The notes beneath the pieces are model-generated. The model was not told where the DNA came from. It saw only the letters and a list, made by a program, of their open reading frames with translations, and ran no database searches. The position numbers and the translations under genes are program-made. Shown here one piece after another: positions 45,080 to 55,779 of a stretch of 64,000 nt of DNA. The stretch is from Histoplasma ohiense (lineage: Eukaryota; Ascomycota; Eurotiomycetes; Onygenales; Ajellomycetaceae), in NCBI GenBank assembly GCA_017607445.1, contig JAEVHH010000007.1, forward strand, positions 1,178,001-1,242,000, written 5' to 3'. Positions within the stretch are counted from its first letter, which is position 1. Each line of letters opens with the position of its first letter.

Positions 45080-46796
45080 TCAGGATACACTCAGCATCCC
45101 CAGCATCCCCTTTGTCATCCACGCCTGTTGTGCACGATCCACCTCCTCCCGCACTCGCGCATGTAGCTTCTCCACCATCCCGTCAAAAACCACCGACTGG
45201 CCCAGGTTCCCCGAGTAAATATCCAGTATATTCATCGCAACCTCAACACACATATCCACAACTCTCGGGTCCGTGATGGATTGGTACACCCACTGTAACA
45301 CGGGTTGCAGCGTGACTTCATCGCGCCCACTGAGCGCCGTGCGGAGGGCGGAGCGGTGTCGTAGCGCGGTGAGGAGGGTTACGGTGTTGAGTTTGGTGTT
45401 CGTCGGGGTGGCGTCGTTGGTGTTGGGTGGGCACAGGACCGCATCAAGAGCAGCGGCATAGCGGCCCTTGCGCAGGTCGAGTTCCCAGGGCTGTTCCCGC
45501 TTGCGCTTCCGCGCCGAGGCGGAGGGCTCCTGGGCATCAATGACGATATCAACCCCTTCGCCGACAAAATCCATGCCGCGCAGACGCTTCTCCCAGCCCT
45601 TGCCCCGCTTCTGTTTCTGCTTCTTCGCCATGCGCTTGTCGTGTTCGTCTAGCTTGCCATCGAGCAGCGCCTGCATCTCTCTCTGCCGCTCTCGCTCGCG
45701 CACCTTCTGCTCACCCGATAGCCGCGTGCGGATGGAGAGCAGGCCAGATTGCATGCCAACGGCGATATGCTTGTCCTCCCTGTCCGAGCCAGTGGTAATG
45801 ACGCCCAAGGACAAAATTGGAGACGGGTATTTACTCCCGCCTACAACATTCCACCCCGTAGTCTCGAACACTTTCATATGCCCATCCAGCGCGCCACTAA
45901 CTACCCTTCTCCCCCCCGACGCTAACGACAGCGCCGTAACCGTCTTCTGATGGCTCTTGATAACATGCAGCGGCTTCCCCGCCACAACATCCAGCACCGC
46001 AATCTTATTCTCCGCCGCCACAAGCACCGTCGTCCCCGCCGTCAACGGCAACACACTCTCAACCGGCGCCCGCATTTTAAACGTCATTACACTCCTGCGC
46101 CCCCCTCCGGGGGCCGCCGCCGTCGCCGCTCGCGAATCCCACAGCTTCACCAACCCATCATACCCACCCGAATAGAGCAAATCACCCCCCCCTCCCTCCG
46201 CCAGCCGCAGGCATAAACCCCGCGCACCGCACATAGTCCGCATGCCCCACGAAAGTGCGCACGCTGCTCTCGCTGGGCAGATCCCACAGCCGGACCGTGC
46301 GGTCGTCACTCGCGCTGACCAGCGCCGTTGGGTTCGCGGGAGAAAACTGCACGGCCCAGACTGGCTGTTTGTGCTCGCGCCAGGTCTTGAGGATGGCACG
46401 GGAGTGGATGTCGAAGACTTGGATGGTGCCGCCGTCGTCGGAGGCGGCGAGGACGCGGCCGTCGGCGCGCACGGAGGCGCAGCGGGCGATATCGTCGAAA
46501 CGGGTGATGGTTTTTAGAAGCTTGCGTGTGCGGATTGAGTAGAGTTGGACGCGGGCGCCGGTGGTGACGGTGAAGAGGTCTGGGGGCGCTGCTGGGCTGC
46601 TGGCTGCGGAGGTGGTGAAGGAGGATGCGGAGGAGGGGAGGGAGGGTTGGGAGATGTGGTTTATGGGGCTGTTGGACGGGGAGGGCAGGAGGAGGGGGTT
46701 CTTGAAGGAGCGCCAGTATTGCTGCTCGGGAGTCAGGCGGGTGGAGGGGATTGAGGGGAGTTTTGTTTGCGGGAGCGGGAGAACGGGGGCCGCCAT
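45080..46796 (-). CDS. UTP15: U3 snoRNP protein Utp15 (frame break in this sequence)
   Basis: WD40 protein of the small-subunit processome (t-Utp group), acting in nucleolar 18S pre-rRNA processing and linked to rDNA transcription. The N-terminal frame reads MAAPVLPLPQTKLPSIPSTR and LTPEQQYWRSFKNP, then WD repeats to GHADYVRCAGFMPAAGGG. The continuation DLLYSGGYDGLVKLWD and the rest, including the UTP15 C-terminal domain (RKGRYAAALDAVLCP, LLTALRHRSALRTALSGRDE, NILDIYSGNLG), lie in another frame. The break coincides with a run of eight G on the coding strand (C run 46185-46192); seven would keep one frame. I chose Met at 46796 because upstream residues look non-coding. Most likely a homopolymer error or a recent slip, since Utp15 is essential in yeast. 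Confidence 0.88.
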
Positions 46797-47300
46797 TTGA
46801 TGATCTGGCGAGGTGGTGGTGTTGGGGAATTGGCGATGGGAGGGTGGAGTTGAGTAGGATCTAGCAAGCAGATGTATAATGCATGGCGTCACTGGAATCC
46901 CCGGCTTGCATATGATTGTCGATAGATTGTGTAGAACTAGATAGCTATAACCAGGTCATGTTGAGGTTGTTCGATGTTTTTAGAAATTTAGCCCGGACGG
47001 ACTAATGTTGTTCCAGTCCAGTATACATTCCGATACCAAGATAAAGAATACAGATAAATCCGCCCTCCAACTAAAATAATGAACAAGCACCGCCGCCTTC
47101 CTTTAAATCAAACAAAAATAAAACTCCAAAAAAAGGATATGCTCTATATCAACTCAAACCAAGTCCAACCAGAACCGACCCAAGCCAAAACCATGCCCAC
47201 CCACCATAATCCAAATACATCCCAAACATCCACGCAGGCAGAGTAAACCTCTCAAATCAGATCAAATCAAACAAAATTAAACGAAACCAAAAAAGAACAA
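46797..47300. other. Intergenic, A-rich
   Basis: UTP15 promoter and the 3' UTR of the C2 gene; A-rich on the plus strand from 47080. No gene seen. Confidence 0.4.
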
Positions 47301-50300
47301 TCACCTTGCATATCCCGGTCCCCCACTCCCAACATAGGACACCCTCGCCCTCCCCCTCCTCCCCGAGTTCCCGGCCCCTCCAACGCCACCACCAGAGACA
47401 CCAATATCAATCCTCCGCATCTCCTCACTTAACGCGTCCAGCTCCCCTCCGCCGCCGCTTCCGCTGCTGTGCACAGGGACTTTTGCGGGGATTGGAGGAG
47501 CCGTGGAAATCGAGCTTGATGTCGGAGAATGTGAATGATAGTGGGAGTGGGAGTGGCGTGGAGGCTGGTGATTCGAGGGGAACTGAGGCTGATGTGATGA
47601 TGGGATGGGAGAAGGGGAGACGGACGTGCGCGGGTTGTGGCTGTGGTTAGCATACGGCGGTGTATTTGTATTATTATTCCCATTATACCCGTACGAATTG
47701 CGTTCACTGACGCTGAAGGCGTTGTTTGGCTGTTGGGATGGGGAATGGTGGTGGTTGTGATTGTGATTTTGCGTGTACATAAGATCGTTGCCACTGGCGA
47801 CAGTACTTGGTTGTATATACGAGTATGGGCGGGCACTTAGTTGTTGGAGGTGAGCCAGGCTTTGAGGGGTGGAATTCGAGTTGATCGTTTGTTGGGGTGG
47901 AGGGTTGGGTGAATGGCCCTGGGAATATAATTGGGTAGGAGCCATTGAATGTGGACGCGCCTTTGTAACCTTTGCGGAAGAGGACAATGATGACCGAGTT
48001 GCAGTTGATTCGCGTGGCGAGAACCGCGTCGCGTTCTGTGGCGCGTGCTTGAATCGTACGACTATCTCCGGTTTCCGCGATTTGCGTTCTGGCTCTGGTG
48101 CCCAGGTGTCCGTGGGTAAATGGTCAGACGGATCAATAACCCGACCGTCATTACCAATTATCGGACCTAGATCCCGCAACTTCTCCACCTCTCGCTGTCG
48201 GGCGGCTTCCATAGCACCCTCAGGAGTTCCGTATGGAGGAGCCGGTTGTTGAAGTGCGGAGGCCGTTGATATGTGAGGATTCAGGGCGTCGAAAGAGTCT
48301 GGCGAAAATGGAATCCCGTCTAAGGTACCGGGCTCCTCTGGAGGAGACGGATGGGGGCTAAGGGATTTACGGGGAGGGACATGTCGGAGGTCAGGGGTTG
48401 TTCGATGCGGCCGCTCAGCCACAAAACTTGGAGATGCTCGCACGAGTTGAGATGGTGGCGTTGGTTGAGGGGGTGGTGGCCGGACATGACTCTGTTGGCG
48501 CTCGGGATGGCCATTATACATGTTTCGGTCCCCTTCGTCTACATCAGGCGCTTCGTAGCCAGGTCTTAAGGCTGATGGGACAGTCTCCCCGTTTGACGTG
48601 CTAGGTCGGTCCTGAGAACGTCCCCTATCATGCCTGTAGCTATTGTTGTTCGAAGACGTCGGGGAAGTTGAATAAACGGGCTCTTTTTCTGCAGATGAGA
48701 AATTCTGATTCTCGTAACTTGGAGAGTACGCAACGTATGTCTCCTGGTCGTCCATGGGGGAGGTTCTGCCTGGGCCTACATTGAGAGGATCCGGCATTGG
48801 TATGGCGCCCGTTTCGTTTTGAGAGTACTCCACAAGTGGTTGTGGGCTAGAGTGTTGTTGTTGTTGTTGGTGGTGCTGCTGTTGGTGCTGTTGGAAGCCT
48901 TGGCGATGCACCGGGGGTGGGGGGGGCGGTCCATCTTCATCCTCATCCTGAACATGCGGCTGTCTGTATTCATGGCGGGGATGGAAGTCCGTTTGGTTCA
49001 CGGAATTGCGTAACGGGGTATCAAGGAAGGAATCATTGTTTGAATGAGAGGAACTATGCTGGTGGTAGGGGCTACGGCGATCACCAGCATTAGCCATGAC
49101 TAGAGATTGTGAGGAGGGCTCCGGAACTTGTGGCTGCGATTCTACAGCACCGTATGGTGAACCACTGGAAGGAGGGGGATATGAGGGTGGGCCACCACTG
49201 TAATGTTCTGGCGCAGGCATAATGTAGCTATGTTGTCGGGGTGGTGTCTGATAGGCATCCCGGGAACGTTGGGTTGGTTCAGCAGGATATTCATATCCAT
49301 TTTGTTCGAGAGAACGCTGCCGGCCGTGGTCAAGCGGTTGGTGCGGATTATTGTGGACATGGTGGTTATACTCCGGTTCCTGAGGATACGCCATCTCTCG
49401 AGGAAGCGGCATTGGGGGTGGAGGTCGATGATCGTACTGATCAGCTGGTAACTCTTGAACCTCTCGCGGGGGTGGGCGTTGATAAGATTGCGGCATGGGA
49501 GGGGTGTGCTTCGAAACAACTGTTGGGGGAGGAGGGCCCCATGAACGATTAAAATCATCGGGAGTTTCGTATGTCCGTGGAATCTGTGTCGGAGGGCCTG
49601 GCTGAGGCTGCGGATGCGGTTGTGATTGCGGGTGGGGTTGGGGCTGAGGTGGGGCTTGTATTGGTTGTCGAGTTGGGGTAGGGTGGTTGTCTCGAGATGA
49701 AGGGCGAGCATGATCAGATGAAGACGGGCGAGCGAGAGACGAGCCAGTTGGGTCTGCTGGGAGAGGCCTTCTTTTGGGTGGTTTCGCCTGACGGGGACCA
49801 GAGAGACCTGATTGCACAGTTTCTGTCTTTGCCTCTACTTTTTCCGTTTCCTTTCTCCTCTCGATAACCGCCTCATCCTTGGGGCGGGTGTCGTAGAAGG
49901 TCAACTCGATCCTGATATCCCCCGCATATTTCCCTTTGCACTGCAATGAGTGCCAAAAGTCATTCTGCCCACCACCTGGGATAATAACGTTTTTAATATC
50001 AATCCACGTTTCGCCGATGAGATCGGTTTTCTTATCGTCATTGAAGACGGACACTTTCAATTGGGTGTAATCGGGTGACTCGTGAACCGTAAACCGCAAC
50101 TCTTGATCCCTAAACATGTTAGAAAATGGGAAGGGCATCTGTTAGCAATCGCATGATCATAAGTAAGAAAATATGACGTCGGCAAATTGAATCCCAGCTC
50201 ACTCACCATTTGGGGGTCTGGCCGCCTCTCATATCGGTTTCTGTCTTCTTCGCTTCCTTCCCCAGCCGTGCGGCACAGTAGGGATTCTGCTTGCCCATTG

Positions 50301-50439
50301 ATTTCCTGTTAGGTAGATTTTTGGCGCGGTCAATGATGGCCACCAGCGTCCCTATCGGCGGGCCATCCACGGACATATCCGCAAAGATGCCAGCAGTATG
50401 CTGGGACACCTGCGATGGCTTTGCTAGTTTGGAAACCAT
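47301..50439 (-). CDS. C2-domain protein of the Inn1/Fic1 cytokinesis family
   Basis: Two exons, complement(join(47301..50109,50207..50439)), 1013 aa; intron of 97 nt (GTGAGT..TTTAG). The join reads GGQTPKW-DQELRFTVHE, completing an N-terminal C2 domain (about 22-140): IGTLVAIIDRAKNLPNRKSM, KQNPYCAARLG, LKVSVFNDDKKTDLIGETWI and YAGDIRIELTFYDTRP. The rest is a long Pro/Gln/Ser/His-rich disordered tail with many PxxP motifs (PPPPPPVHRQ, PKRRPLPADP). This architecture is that of Inn1/Fic1, which binds SH3 proteins (Cyk3, Hof1/Cdc15 class) at the septum to drive membrane ingression. The large Pro/Gln/His-rich tail explains the many open frames on the opposite strand. Confidence 0.82.
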
Positions 50440-53400
50440 GGTGACACCCGGGGGAGTGCGGAGAGGGGAAATATCTGGTCCAAGCTGCCTAATCTATTTA
50501 TTGTTGATGAACAAAAGGATAAAAATTGAAAACATTAGGCAATAAGTCTTTTACAAATGTGGGTAAACGAGTGAAATAAGAGGCATACGCAAGCAACAAT
50601 ACTTGCGCCGTCGTTGTTGTCTCGACCCAAAGCCAAGGGGCCAATGACGACAGAGAAGTTGAATTAGATCCGGTGGGACCAATCGATTCGATAGGATAAA
50701 TATAGCCTAGCCAGTAAACGCGAACGAGATATGTGGTGAGCTAAGGCTGGTTGAAGCGAACGAGAGAAAGTAGTTAAGTATACTGGTAAACAGGTCCGCG
50801 GCTAAAAAATGAGAGAGCAAACAGAAGTAGAACGGACGGACAAAAAAGAGAGAGAAAGAGAAAGAATAATCCGCCGCTGTCCATGAACTATTGAGAGACA
50901 GGTGGAGGAGAGGCGGAGATATATGTCTGAAGCACGAAAGCTGCTGGCTGGCGTGGTTGGAGCCAGAAGAGGCTGGGAGGACGAGCTAGGCGAGACCAGG
51001 GTGGAGCAGGGTTCCGAGGTTGGACAGCGCAGGGCCAGTGGATTGTCCGGGAACAAAGGAGGTGGCACGGGATAATGCTGCTTTGTCGTCGTCCGTCGTA
51101 TATTCCTGCGGTCTCCCTTATCGTCCTTGATGCCCCATTGCCGCTGTCTGGCTGCGTCGTGACGTCTGATTCCTTTGCGGACTTTGCGGATGTTCCAAGC
51201 TTTGGTTCCAAGGTTTGTTGTCGATGGTTCGATCAGATGCCAAGAGTGACCCCCGTGACCTAAGGCCTCCGGACTATTATTCTTCCGTCTCTGTTTCAAG
51301 TTTAGCGCTCAGCCCTGCAGCCACAGCGTGGCCCAGCCACCACCTAATCTGGTTAGGAAAGGGGGCTTGGCATATCCAATATCCAACTCCATCGTCGTTG
51401 ACTCCATCTCATCCTATCCTATCCATGATTCACACTATTAAACACCTGCGGAGTGTCTTCTGCACTGTTGACGATTCTACATGAATCACGGGAATCATGG
51501 TTATCACTGTGTCTGGCCATCCATTGACTTAGTCCGATCTGGCAGCAATTCAACCAATTGCTACTATTCTTTCACTTCTTGTATCAGCCAGGTACAGTAC
51601 TTTCATCTCCATCCTAATTCTTCTTTGACCAAGGTATTACAAGAGGGTCTCCCGTCGATGAAGTCCAAGGAATTCGGACAATCAATCCTCCAAATACCCT
51701 ATTCCCATATCCTGGCGTTTATGTAAGGCCTTGTTTAAAATGCCAACAAACTTTCTCCCGTTCTCTCCCTGGATGGCAATGCTATACTAGTTAGTACCCC
51801 TGACATCGCACTTCATACGACGGCTGGTAACACCGTTCGCTTGCGAAGCGGATTTTATGCCCTTCAATACCTTAATTGCCAACTCCTCGTTGCGGGTCCA
51901 AGCTAATCCACACATCCACGTCTAAGAGATCTCCCTACCATGGGCCCATTTCAAGGAGTCCCTGGCTATATTTCCTACGGAATAAGATGCAGAGACTAGG
52001 CCCCTACGGATATGCGATGTGAGTACTGCTCCTTGTAGTCACCGTATTGGAATCATTCTAGGCCGGCAATGGAATCCCAATACAAATTTGGACACTCTCT
52101 CTCCAGCGGATTTCGCCTACATTGGCAAGCGACGGCAACCTCTTCTTACAAATCATAACCTTTGTTAATGAGCAAGCCAGTTCAAAACCGCTAGAGCTAG
52201 TTATGTTCCAAATCAATAGGAGTTGGCCCTTCCAGAATGTTGCTATTTCTTCCCACTTTATGCTTCCTATGAAGTAGTTTCATGATGTTGGCTTCCTGTA
52301 CGCAAAGACCTCTCAAGTCAATACTCCGGGTGCTGGGGCGGGGACGCTGACTACGTACCGGTATATTGCCACTGGGAATCTCTGGCTTCACATATATGAA
52401 AGTTGCATTCCAGGGAAATACTACTCAATCCCAGGAAGTAAGGGACTATCGTCATCGGTTCGATACTACAAGAGGAATGGGTGTACCCTCTGAGTCTTTG
52501 CGGAGCGTTCTTGTCATTAGACCTAGGGTTAAGGTATCAACCGTCTCTATTACCCACCACAATTTCTGATCCTAAAAGGAATCTTACGGTTGAAAGCTGA
52601 TATCGGTCATTACTATCTAAAGCCCATTTCTGGACTCCTTGGTATTATCCATCTTCTCCCAAATGCCAATTGGGGAATATCTTCTAATACTGCGATTTAC
52701 AACATGCGATATTCGGTTCCAAAGGGAGAATACAATATGCATTTACCCACCCTACGACGCGTTATCCGGAACTAGTGTGATATTCAGCACACCTACAAAC
52801 GCCAATTGGTTCAGAATAGGTGATATATCAATATGAAATCGATCCTAAAACTCAAACTTCCAATTGCTTTTCTGATAATCTGTTTAAGTTTCCCGGTGGA
52901 GGCTCTTCAGCACATAATAACAGGGATAGTGGAATTGAGGACATTAAGCTCGAGGCTCACGGGATGACTACGGCGTTACCTTCCCTTCAGTATCAATATT
53001 GCTTCGCATGAGAAGTGTGTCGGCTTCCTTGGAAATACTCCTCTCGCCATAGCCCTTGAAGTCCTGTGTTCCCGCAACAATAGCCAGGGAAATTCTTAGA
53101 ATGATATCCGAATCGAATTTGAAAGAACAAGAATTGAACAAAGAAGCAACTCATCGCTTGATGGTGTCCTGACAGATGGATTAGAAGCTGCGGGAAAATA
53201 TAGAGAGCTGGAATCGTTACGCAAGCGATTCGTAAAACGCTCGGGGACTTATTACAGTATCAGCTTCCGATACTTTTAGAGGGTCACAATGTGATCGATT
53301 CAATGATCAATGAGAAAAAAAAGATTCGTATGTAAACGTCGGTATCAAAAATCTCGAATTCCCCCCTAATAACTTATTTGCAATTGCAACACCAGCCACG

Positions 53401-53940
53401 AGAGGCCAAAGGCAGTACTTTATTTGAACTCAAAACTTATTTCGAGCTCTTCAATGTCATGAATTGCGATAGAGCGGGTCTTCGTGTTGCAGCGCTTGAT
53501 AGCGGAGGCTGGAACATCAGTTGGTGCACATTCTATTGAATCATCTAGTAATAGTGATGAATGTGGCGATCGCGTGGAGGTTGGCTCGTCAGTCACCACG
53601 AGGAAAGGAGGTAATGACGTGTTATCGCTTTTCTTTTATACACCAGAGGCAGGAGAGATATATGCATAGCTGGCACAAAGATATCCGGGCGATAACTGTT
53701 CGATACCCAGCTATGTATCATACTCAACATCAAGAGTTCCCGCTTGATTCCAGGTCACTGATATCTCATCTATTGCTAACTAGGCACAGCACAGCATTGG
53801 TCGCCAGCTCTGCTTCCCTACTCTGCTGGACGTCATCCCTGGAGCCATCCGATCCCTGCCATGCTGACACTCCACACATGGGAAATTTATCTTAAACCAA
53901 CGCATATATATCTGAAGGGGTTCTTGTTCTCGTTGACATA
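50440..53940. other. Gene-poor region, decayed sequence
   Basis: The first ~800 bp hold the promoter and 5' UTR of the C2 gene, with purine-rich tracts at 50840-50870. From 51.4 to 53.9 kb only short broken frames occur. Some have coding-like pieces (e.g. plus 52630-52840, NANWGISSNTAIYNMRYSVP and STPTNANWFRIG), suggesting a decayed gene I cannot name. Confidence 0.4.
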
Positions 53941-54082
53941 GATAGTGCTAATCTATCTACCGATGCTAATCTATCTATTGCTGCCAATCTATTTGCCACT
54001 GCTAATCTATTTGCCACTGCTAATCTATCTACCGCTGCCAACCTACCTACTGCTGCCAATTTACCTACCACTGTCAATCTAT
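53940..54082. repeat. Minisatellite, CTGC(C/T)AATCTATCTACC-type
   Basis: About eight imperfect units of roughly 15-18 bp (GCTAATCTATCTACCGAT, GCCAATCTATTTGCCACT and similar) lead directly into the direct repeat R1. The same kind of array precedes R2 at 61.26-61.45 kb. Confidence 0.85.
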
Positions 54083-54168
54083 ATAGGGTAAATCATGGTC
54101 CCATTTGGTCCCATTTTGTAAATAAAACATGATCTGGGACTAGAATTATAATATAAATCATGTAAAGT
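54076..54168 (+). repeat. Direct repeat R1 flanking the Helitron block
   Basis: Begins AATCTATATAGGGTAAATCA, contains TTTGGTCCCATTTTGTAAA and ends ATATAAATCATGTAAAGT. It matches R2 (61448-61586) along its length except for an insertion of about 46 bp in R2. Same orientation, about 7.4 kb apart. Confidence 0.85.
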
Positions 54169-54237
54169 GAGTCATTGAAGAAACTTCTCAGTGTGAGAAC
54201 ACAATAATTTCTTTTATTTTTCTAAATGATTCAAACA

Positions 54238-54370
54238 AGCCGCAATCGCTCGCTTGCGCTCGCTTATCCAGCTTGAAAACGCGCCGTTTAATCCCTCGGG
54301 CGAACGTAATGAGATATCCAACGGCCGCACGTGACTCGTATACGTGAATTCCATGTTAATCTACGGCCGT
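54238..54370. other. CpG-rich island with nested inverted repeat
   Basis: This short stretch is rich in CpG (CGCTCGCTTGCGCTCGCTT, GCGCCG, CGGGCGAACG), unlike the CpG-poor block that starts right after it. It contains nested arms: ACGGCCG (54321-54327) with CGGCCGT (54364-54370), and CACGT (54328-54332) with ACGTG (54342-54346). It could be an element end or an old host segment. Confidence 0.55.
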
Positions 54371-54515
54371 CAATAGAGAACAATCACATAGATGAAAAAG
54401 ATGAATAACACTGTAGTAGTGTTGTAGAGTTAATGTAGAAGCACTAAGCGAGGTGTAATTAAATGCCAGGCAGCTCATGTAGAGAATGTAGTGATTACAA
54501 TCAAATAGCAAGAAA

Positions 54516-55575
54516 TTGAAATGCGACAATTTACACCTATCAACCCCCGAAACGTCCATAATACAATCGAAGCAGCCAAAATGGCCGAATGTAAGTAGAG
54601 AACCATCAAAAGATGAAGAGAAACAGCCCAGAAATGATGGAATTACAGTTAACAATAGTGCAGAGCAAGCCCAGCAGCCCACACTGCCTGCCAATCCACT
54701 CCCACTCCACCCTCAGCAGCCCCAGCAGCCTCAGCAGCCCGCCAGCCCACCTGTGCCCATCCCCCAGCAGCCACACCAGCAGTCCATCAATGCATGGACG
54801 CCAGAACATAGGCTACAGCTGCTGGTAGAACAAATCACCAGGGATGGCAGTGGGGTTGTTGCACAACTGTGAGAGATGAGATTCAAGAGGGATATAGTGC
54901 TGTGCAAGGAGAATTTCAAGCCCCAGCTAAAAAGGGCAACAAACATGGAATCAGCACTTGCCCACAGCTGTGGCATCAAAGCCAACCCACCATGCAGCTC
55001 ATGTGAGAAGGGCCACAGTCTGTTTGTTGAGTGTATTGTGATCTCTGGCATGTTGAAGGGGGCCTGTGTGAATTGTCACTACAATTCACTAAGCAAATGC
55101 TGCAGCTTGCGGCCTGGTAAGTAATGGATTGTCTCTATATATAGCATGCAAATACATTAGCAAAATGTATATGAAAAACATATATGCTGACATGGAAATA
55201 ACAGAGAATCAGCAGTCCACTGGCCCTGCAGCTGCAGGGGAGAATGAGAAGGGGAAAGAAAAGAGAAAGAAGTGAGCTGTCAGTGTGGAGCTGGGCCAGA
55301 TGACTGAGCTGTTCAATTCAGCAAAAAAGAAACAGATGTCATTTGTGGCTCTGAAGGATGGAGAGGAGGATGATGAGGTGAGTGGTAGTGGGGCCATGGA
55401 GCTGGAGTTGTTGCAGCTGCAGATGGAGGTGTACCAGCTCCATAATATGGAGAAAGAGGTGGAGCAGTTGTGTAGAAAGTGGGATGAGGCCATGGACCTG
55501 TTGCAGATGACTCAGCTCAGTCAACAGAGTGCCTTCACAGACATTACAGCCCTGATTAAAAAACTTGAAAAATAG
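54516..55575 (+). pseudogene. DUF3716 Cys-domain protein gene, CpG-damaged
   Basis: Frame from about 54516 to 55116, donor GTAAGT, 88-nt intron, acceptor ACAG, then 55205-55575 in phase. The N-terminal half is Gln/Pro-rich (HPQQPQQPQQPASPP). A domain follows with ESALAHSCGIKANPPCSSC, EKGHSLFVECIVISGMLKGA and CVNCHYNSLSKCCSLRPG, the Cys pattern of DUF3716, found in repeat-rich fungal genomes. The C terminus is a helical, probably coiled-coil region (MELELLQLQMEVYQLHNMEK..). Two in-frame TGA codons (54870-54872, 55273-55275) and several Cys replace positions where Arg is expected, i.e. CGN to TGN. The exact start is uncertain. It lies on the strand opposite the Helitron genes. Confidence 0.65.
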
Positions 55576-55779
55576 GGGGTGGTGTGGGCGGGCTGTATGG
55601 GCCATGTGAGGTGTGGAATGAGCCTGGTGGGGCATTATTGCTTTTTTCTTTTTTTTAATAGTTAGTGCCAATTTTTGCAATGACAGTTTTTTTTATGTGT
55701 CCAAAGACCTCTATTTTAACACCTGAAGATGGCATTCTGTAGACAAAGAAGAAAAAACAGTAGTAGCAGAAAGATTAAT

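Noticed and set aside
46182..46399. Intron to explain the UTP15 frame change
   Set aside because: WD-repeat coding is continuous across the site and no pair of splice sites with a plausible intron length fits; a one-base change in the G run does.
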